DNA of 64,000 nucleotides from Candidatus Saccharimonadota bacterium (lineage in GTDB: Bacteria; Patescibacteriota; Saccharimonadia; Saccharimonadales; Saccharimonadaceae), in assembly GCA_017652765.1 (NCBI GenBank), contig JAGCAJ010000007.1, positions 53,561 through 117,560 of the forward strand, given 5' to 3'. The stretch's first letter is position 1, and each line of letters opens with the position of its first letter. The notes under the pieces were generated by a model, which was not told where the DNA came from, did no database searches, and worked only from the letters and a program-made list of their open reading frames with translations. Both the position numbers and the translations under genes were made by a program. Of the stretch, positions 59,927 to 64,000 are shown in pieces.

Positions 59927-59932
59927 TATAAT
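59927..59932 (+). promoter_or_regulatory. Leaderless-type -10 of the 59939 gene
   Basis: TATAAT, then 6 nt, then ATG 59939. Confidence 0.5.
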
Positions 59933-59938
59933 AGAAAT

Positions 59939-60172
59939 ATGGACTGGAATTTTAGCATTGGATGGTTTTTTACCGGCGTTATGATTTTGATTGCCGGTAC
60001 TTGTGTTACCGTCTTTTATCAAAAAATCTCTGACAACTTTGCCGGTGGCATCTCCTCTTATGAGAAAGTCAAATTCGTAGGCATCATTATCGCTATCGTC
60101 GGCCTCCTTGTCATGGCTAATCTCCACACCTTAATTCTAACCGCCTTCGTTAATCTCGTCTTTAGGCGCTAG
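59939..60172 (+). CDS. Small membrane protein
   Basis: 77 residues from ATG 59939, chosen by the 6-nt distance from TATAAT. Two membrane helices (about 9-28 and 47-70). No family recognised. Overlaps the end of the convergent deacetylase gene by 4 nt. Confidence 0.6.
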   Translation: MDWNFSIGWFFTGVMILIAGTCVTVFYQKISDNFAGGISSYEKVKFVGIIIAIVGLLVMANLHTLILTAFVNLVFRR

Positions 60173-60993
60173 TCAAATCTCCCATAATAGCTCCCCGCCG
60201 GTAGGCTTACCCCTTTTTCTTGCACCATTTCTTCTACCGTTACAAAGGTATACCCCTCATTTTTTAATGCGTCTATAATTTTCTCTGCCCCCGTTACGCT
60301 CGTATCGTATACGTCATGCATTAAAATTACCGTCCCATCGGATGCTTTTGTTATTGTTCTAAGTAACATCTCATCTGGATTTTTTGATTTCCAATCTTCT
60401 GTATCTATACTCCACCCAATCATCGGCTTCCCTACTACGTTTCTCACGGTATTGTTAATTTCTCCATACGGTGGTCGTACAAATTTCACACAGCCGTCTC
60501 CTACTCCCCGACTCGTGCAAATCGCCTGTTCCGCCCCCGCTATTTCTGCTCTCGCGCCTTCCACCCCTAGCGTCGTTAGGTTTTTATGATTCATCGTATG
60601 GCTCTCTACCTCATGCCCCTCGTCTGCCTCTCTTTTTATTAGCTCCGGAAACGCATTCGCCCTACTTCCTAACGCAAAAAACGTCGCCGGCACATTTTTT
60701 ACCCTTAAAACGTCCAGTAGCTTCGCCGTATGTTCCGACGGCCCATCATCAAAAGTCAATGCTATCAGCTTTCCATTTTTTAGCTGTTCTTCCCTAGTTA
60801 CTTCCCTAAATTCCCCCATTTCTACCCTAATTGGCATTTCCGCCTCAAAAATTGTTTCAGGTTTTCTGATTGGCTTCTCTGATACTAGGAACAATACTAC
60901 GGCTATGCTCGAGAATATTAATAACACTATCCGCATCCACGGATAGTACCTAAAGACGCTTACTCCTCTTCTCTTAGCCATCGTCTTGCCCAT
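60169..60993 (-). CDS. Membrane-anchored polysaccharide deacetylase
   Basis: 274 residues (MAKRRG at 60981 is an equally good start). One N-terminal membrane helix, then a NodB domain: LIALTFDDGPSEHTAKLL (catalytic and metal Asp), EVESHTMNHKNLT (metal His), FVRPPYGEINN, GWSIDTEDW and VILMHDV. Likely removes acetyl groups from peptidoglycan or surface glycan, outside the membrane. It overlaps the methyltransferase gene. Confidence 0.88.
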   Translation of the reverse strand: MGKTMAKRRGVSVFRYYPWMRIVLLIFSSIAVVLFLVSEKPIRKPETIFEAEMPIRVEMGEFREVTREEQLKNGKLIALTFDDGPSEHTAKLLDVLRVKNVPATFFALGSRANAFPELIKREADEGHEVESHTMNHKNLTTLGVEGARAEIAGAEQAICTSRGVGDGCVKFVRPPYGEINNTVRNVVGKPMIGWSIDTEDWKSKNPDEMLLRTITKASDGTVILMHDVYDTSVTGAEKIIDALKNEGYTFVTVEEMVQEKGVSLPAGSYYGRFD

Positions 60994-61499
60994 TCATACA
61001 TCGCAATCCCACTTGCTACGCCTACGTTCACAGATCTAGTGCTCCCAAAACTAGAAATCTCCCGAATGTCATCACATTGGTCTAATAGGTCTCGAGTTAT
61101 TCCGTCACTTTCTCCTCCGAACACTAATGTTGTATTTCGAGCAAAAATTTTGTTCTCTAGTGGCCTCGCCATCACCACGTTGTTCTCTATTGCCACCACT
61201 TCCCTGCATCTACGCCTCTGGTCCTCTATAAATTCCATTGTTGTCGGCCAATACTTTATATCTAGATATTTGTCCGTACACATCGCTCCTCTACGATTGT
61301 ATTTTCTTTTTCCAATAATGTGAACTCGTGCTACATTAAAATTGTTCGCGTTCCTCACAATTGTACCCGCATTAAAATCGTGGCTCACATTCTGAATCGC
61401 CACTTCTAGTTCGCTCCGTTTTTCCGACAATCGTTCAAAAACCTCCTCATTAGAGAGGCCCTTATATTCATCTACCAGATTTCTAGTATCTTCTTCCAT
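60960..61499 (-). CDS. TrmH/SpoU-family RNA 2'-O-methyltransferase
   Basis: 179 residues with SPOUT motifs 1-3: DFNAGTIVRNANNFNVARVH, TLVFGGESDGITRDLL and STRSVNVGVASGIAMYEW. Methylates ribose in tRNA or rRNA; it lacks the L30e-like domain of RlmB, which fits a TrmH-type enzyme. The ATG is 7 nt after TACAAT. Confidence 0.88.
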   Translation of the reverse strand: MEEDTRNLVDEYKGLSNEEVFERLSEKRSELEVAIQNVSHDFNAGTIVRNANNFNVARVHIIGKRKYNRRGAMCTDKYLDIKYWPTTMEFIEDQRRRCREVVAIENNVVMARPLENKIFARNTTLVFGGESDGITRDLLDQCDDIREISSFGSTRSVNVGVASGIAMYEWARRWLREEE

Positions 61500-61506
61500 T
61501 ACCCTT

Positions 61507-61512
61507 ATTGTA
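61507..61512 (-). promoter_or_regulatory. Leaderless-type -10 of the methyltransferase gene
   Basis: TACAAT with upstream TGA on the minus strand, then 7 nt, then ATG 61499. Confidence 0.5.
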
Positions 61513-61520
61513 TCACAAAA

Positions 61521-61550
61521 AATCCCCCCAGATTCATCTGGGGGGGGATT
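61521..61550 (-). terminator. Terminator of the HNH-repeat-like pair
   Basis: AATCCCCCCAGA-TTCA-TCTGGGGGGGGATT, with a minus-strand A/T-rich tail. Confidence 0.75.
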
Positions 61551-61553
61551 GTG

Positions 61554-62363
61554 TCAATAACTTTTGCATACGTCGCTCTTAGGGTCAACTCCGATTGCCT
61601 TTAGCCAATCATCTCTATCCCTACCAAGATACCTTTTAACGGTTTCCGCGCACGGCATTCCAGGAGTATTTTCTAGCCAATTAACCGGTGGCAATTTCCT
61701 ATGGTCCTTATAATAGTCTGCAACTATCTGTTTAATCTCTTCTACGGTCCATCCGCTTACCATTCTGTTAATCGGCTTCATCGCAGGCCTATTTACTAAT
61801 CGTGCCTGCTCTTGTTGCTCCTTTTTCATTTGATAAAAAACATATTCAGTCCTAACTATTTCTTCTAACTCCCATATGTTTTTACAACCAAACTTTTGGT
61901 ACAACGCCTCAAGATTCGCCCTATTAAAATTATAGTCTCCTAGATTTTTTGGCGTAATTATTCCATCATCTTCATAGATTTTTAGTAATTTATTCATCAA
62001 AAGATGTGGTGGCATATCTAGCTCTACTGGCCGCGCCTTTCTCGGTTGTTTGTCGGTCCGTTTAGGTTTAATCTCTAAATTTATCGGCTCCAACATTCCT
62101 AGGTTGATTTTGGCCTGCTTGACTATGCACTCATACGCGATAGCTCTGCTACTACAAAGTTCTGTTACCTTGTGTACGTTAGTGCCCAGGATTTCTACCA
62201 ACGTCTTTGGCGTTGGCACATTTCCCTCCTGGACTATCAGCTCCGCAGTTTTTCCTACGCATATAGCAAACTCTGGGTTCTCCTTTCTATTTAGCTCCAC
62301 GATTTTGCTATCAATCTTCTCTCGAAGCATCGCTTCATTATAATCGCCAAACCTAAATCCCAT
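61554..62363 (-). CDS. HNH-repeat-like protein, paralogue 2
   Basis: 269 residues from ATG 62363, chosen because GGGGGTGAGCAAG precedes it. An N-terminal helical block (NPEFAICVGKTAELIV, then CSSRAIAYECIVKQAKINLG), a basic middle, and a C-terminal module WTVEEIKQIVADYYKDHRKL.. KRYLGRDRDDWLKAIGV that resembles the homing-endonuclease-associated repeat, a helical DNA-binding unit. No nuclease motif is present. Paralogous to the upstream gene (25-nt gap). Confidence 0.6.
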   Translation of the reverse strand: MGFRFGDYNEAMLREKIDSKIVELNRKENPEFAICVGKTAELIVQEGNVPTPKTLVEILGTNVHKVTELCSSRAIAYECIVKQAKINLGMLEPINLEIKPKRTDKQPRKARPVELDMPPHLLMNKLLKIYEDDGIITPKNLGDYNFNRANLEALYQKFGCKNIWELEEIVRTEYVFYQMKKEQQEQARLVNRPAMKPINRMVSGWTVEEIKQIVADYYKDHRKLPPVNWLENTPGMPCAETVKRYLGRDRDDWLKAIGVDPKSDVCKSY

Positions 62364-62388
62364 CTTGCTCACCCCCGTTCACAAAACT

Positions 62389-63294
62389 TCATGCATTTTG
62401 TTGGCCCAGTTTTCTTGCGCTGATATCTACACATATTCTAATGCCGTTATAATCTATCTGATATTTCTTCGCAATAGAAACGCTCTCTAGAATATCAACA
62501 TTTTCCGCAATTTTAGCAATCTTTCCAGCTTCCCCAATCAGCTCTACGATTTCATCTATGATTCTACCATTCTCGGTATATTCATTTAGGGCTTCTACCC
62601 TTTGAATCGTTCCTGTTTCCGCTGTTGTTTCCGCCTGCTCTATACCGATTGCCTTTAGCCATTCTTCTTTCCTGTCGCCCAGATATTTTCTAGCCGTCAT
62701 CGGAGATGGCATATTGTCGGCTATCTTTAGATACTCATCTGTTGGTAACTTTCCAGTCGTCTCATAATACTTACGGATTAGATTCTTTACCTCTTCAAAC
62801 GTCCATTTTTTAGCATTATAAGCCCTCTTTTGCTTTGGCTGTTCCGCTTCGGCTTGTACTGGAGCCTTTGGCTGTTCCGCAGGCTGTTCTACAGACTGCT
62901 CTACGGGTTGCTCCTTTGGTTGTTCTACCTTGGTCACTTGCTCTTTTACTTCCTTCATTCTAACTCCCCCTCTCTCTATAGAATGTTTTATTCCCTTAGA
63001 ATTTGTTTCATAAAGTTCACCAAATCCCACTACGGTATTTTCGTCATGTTCGAGGCTAAATCTAGCTTGCCGAATTAAGCATTCGTACGCCATATTTTTG
63101 CCTCCACAAATTTCTGCCATCCGTTTCATGTTGATGTCCGGATCTTTGTCTAGATTCCTAAGAGCAGGAAGCGTTTTTCGGCGTCGCATAATAGCTTTTA
63201 CCAGTTCAACGCATTCCAAAAATTCTTCGTTCTTTTCACGAGTTAATCTTCCTAATACATTGTTTACGGTAGTATTGCTATATGCTCGTTCCAT
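62389..63294 (-). CDS. HNH-repeat-like protein, paralogue 1
   Basis: 301 residues from ATG 63294 after GGGGGTGAGCAG. N-terminal block (NEEFLECVELVKAIMRRRKT, CGGKNMAYECLIRQARFSL), a Gln/Glu/Pro-rich linker (KEQPVEQSVEQPAEQP), a module WTFEEVKNLIRKYYETTGKL.. RKYLGDRKEEWLKAIGI, and an extra ~70-residue C-terminal helical part. Same architecture as paralogue 2. Probably DNA-binding (inference). Lies directly downstream of the 16S rRNA terminator, with its own TGGTATAAT. Confidence 0.6.
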   Translation of the reverse strand: MERAYSNTTVNNVLGRLTREKNEEFLECVELVKAIMRRRKTLPALRNLDKDPDINMKRMAEICGGKNMAYECLIRQARFSLEHDENTVVGFGELYETNSKGIKHSIERGGVRMKEVKEQVTKVEQPKEQPVEQSVEQPAEQPKAPVQAEAEQPKQKRAYNAKKWTFEEVKNLIRKYYETTGKLPTDEYLKIADNMPSPMTARKYLGDRKEEWLKAIGIEQAETTAETGTIQRVEALNEYTENGRIIDEIVELIGEAGKIAKIAENVDILESVSIAKKYQIDYNGIRICVDISARKLGQQNA

Positions 63295-63381
63295 CTGCTC
63301 ACCCCCTCTCACAAACCAACCAAAAGTTATTTATTGACACAAAAAATTAAACTGCTTTACTTCTCCCCTGTAACTCCCCTA

Positions 63382-63390
63382 ATTATACCA
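63382..63390 (-). promoter_or_regulatory. Extended -10 of the HNH-repeat-like pair
   Basis: TGGTATAAT on the minus strand, just past the 16S terminator; leader about 80 nt. Confidence 0.55.
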
Positions 63391-63392
63391 CG

Positions 63393-63418
63393 AAAAAATG
63401 CCCTATTGGGCATTTTTT
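63393..63418 (-). terminator. Terminator of the 16S rRNA transcript
   Basis: AAAAAATGCCC-TATT-GGGCATTTTTT, 215 bp past the 16S 3' end; no 23S or 5S gene lies before it. Confidence 0.8.
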
Positions 63419-63631
63419 CAAAGAATTTAACCGTTCAGTTGTGCAATTTAAGACTCATCGTTTTGCTTGCTGTCGTCCTCATAGAGGTAAAATTATATCT
63501 CAAGCTTACAGATATAATCCGACCGACCTCGCTATCTTTCCGTGTCTCGGGCTTTCACCGGAGTGCTACGAATCCTTGAATCCATAACATGCATTGTTAT
63601 TAAAGAGGAAAGACGCGTCAATTCCTTCTCA
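63419..63631 (-). other. 16S rRNA 3' trailer
   Basis: Transcribed spacer between the mature 16S end and its terminator. No tRNA or 23S start is seen. It holds no ORF I can support. Confidence 0.6.
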
Positions 63632-64000
63632 AGAAAGGAGGTAATCCATCGACACGTTCTCGTACCGATGCCTTGTTACGACTTAACCCCAATCATCTCC
63701 CCCACCTTAGGCCGCCGAAACGGACTTCGGGTGTTGGTGACTCTCATGGTTTGACGGGCGGTGTGTACAAGACCCGGGACCGTATTCACCGCAACATGCT
63801 GATCTGCGATTACTAGCGATTCCGACTTCGTGGAGGCGAGTTTCAGCCTCCAGTCCGAACTGGGACCGGCTTTGGTGCGATTTGCTTCACATCACTGCTT
63901 CGCTTCGCATTGTACCGGCCATTGTAGCGCGATTCTAGCCCAGGGTGTAAGGGAAATACTGACCTGACATCATCCCCTCCTTCCTCCCCGTTACCGGGGC
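63632..64000 (-). rRNA. rrs: 16S ribosomal RNA, 3' part
   Basis: Minus strand, cut by the window edge; about 370 nt of the 3' minor domain. Visible on the minus strand: GTCGTAACAAGG, GGATTACCTCCTTTC at the 3' end (anti-SD CCUCC), the universal TTGTACACACCGCCCGTC and AATCGCTAGTAATCGC. The helix 44 sequence looks TM7-like. The mature 3' end is placed by analogy. Confidence 0.95.

Noticed and set aside
62389..63294. Homing endonuclease
   Set aside because: Only the associated repeat-like module is present; no HNH, GIY-YIG or LAGLIDADG motif.

Overview
The window reads as a stretch of the compact chromosome of a Candidatus Saccharibacteria (TM7, Patescibacteria/CPR) member. I base this on the 3' end of a 16S rRNA gene at the right edge, whose helix 44/45 region looks TM7-like from memory, on the standard genetic code (TGA is used as stop), on very short spacers and overlapping gene ends, and on lineage-typical genes (DUF5663-like proteins, an LPXTG surface protein, a VirD4-like ATPase, FISUMP fragments). 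The species cannot be named from sequence alone. Most genes lie on the minus strand, and the plus strand is visibly C-rich over genes of either orientation, so the minus strand is probably the leading strand.

Layout. 1-2.6 kb: C-terminal part of a TraG/VirD4-type ATPase, an orphan protein, and a two-gene DUF5674 module bounded by a duplicated terminator. 2.6-4.45 kb: a gene-poor accessory patch with two FISUMP variable-repeat cassettes exactly 600 bp apart, palindromes and short repeats. 4.5-12 kb (minus): a cell-wall/division cluster rsmH - small ORF - structured region - ftsL-like - ftsI - mraY - ftsW - murG - ftsQ-like, with no mraZ and no mur ligases. 12.5-15.1 kb (plus): ppa and two paralogous membrane proteins, each with its own promoter. 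15.2-23.5 kb (minus): glyS, recO, a response regulator, a soluble histidine kinase, exonuclease VII, a flippase-like membrane protein, a CYTH-like protein and RNase H. 23.5-28.9 kb: a short Rel, a GT60-like glycosyltransferase, parB/parA, rplU and an ATP-grasp ligase. 28.9-35.5 kb: an LPXTG surface protein, a 1510-residue repeat protein and two small proteins. 35.6-46.3 kb (minus): ileS, an HD protein, a thioredoxin-like protein, a zinc-less NrdR, ftsZ, ftsA, map, adk, rpsU, recJ and a winged-helix regulator. 46.4-57.8 kb: priA, def/fmt, infB, tRNA-Asn, DUF1653, rpsA, a ROK kinase and a HExxH protein. 57.8-64 kb: a MazG-like enzyme, a KGG protein, tRNA-Ala and tRNA-Ile, a polysaccharide deacetylase, a TrmH-type methyltransferase, two paralogous HNH-repeat-like proteins and the 16S rRNA 3' end.

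Regulation visible in the sequence. Many housekeeping genes have a (TGn)TATAAT box only 6-7 nt before the ATG, which predicts leaderless mRNAs. A second set, mostly orphan proteins, has strong GGAGGTG/GGGGGTG ribosome sites, often with TTGACT-N16/17-TATAAT promoters. A perfect CIRCE operator sits just upstream of nrdR.

The most unusual items are: the two FISUMP cassettes whose differences fall at codon positions 1 and 2 and spare position 3 (a diversity-generating-retroelement signature); palindromic elements lying in frame inside ileS, with a homologue between ftsW and mraY that shows compensatory stem changes, and a 40-bp repeat inside priA; an NrdR lacking all four zinc cysteines; and a five-hairpin region preceded by a 21-residue ORF in the division cluster.
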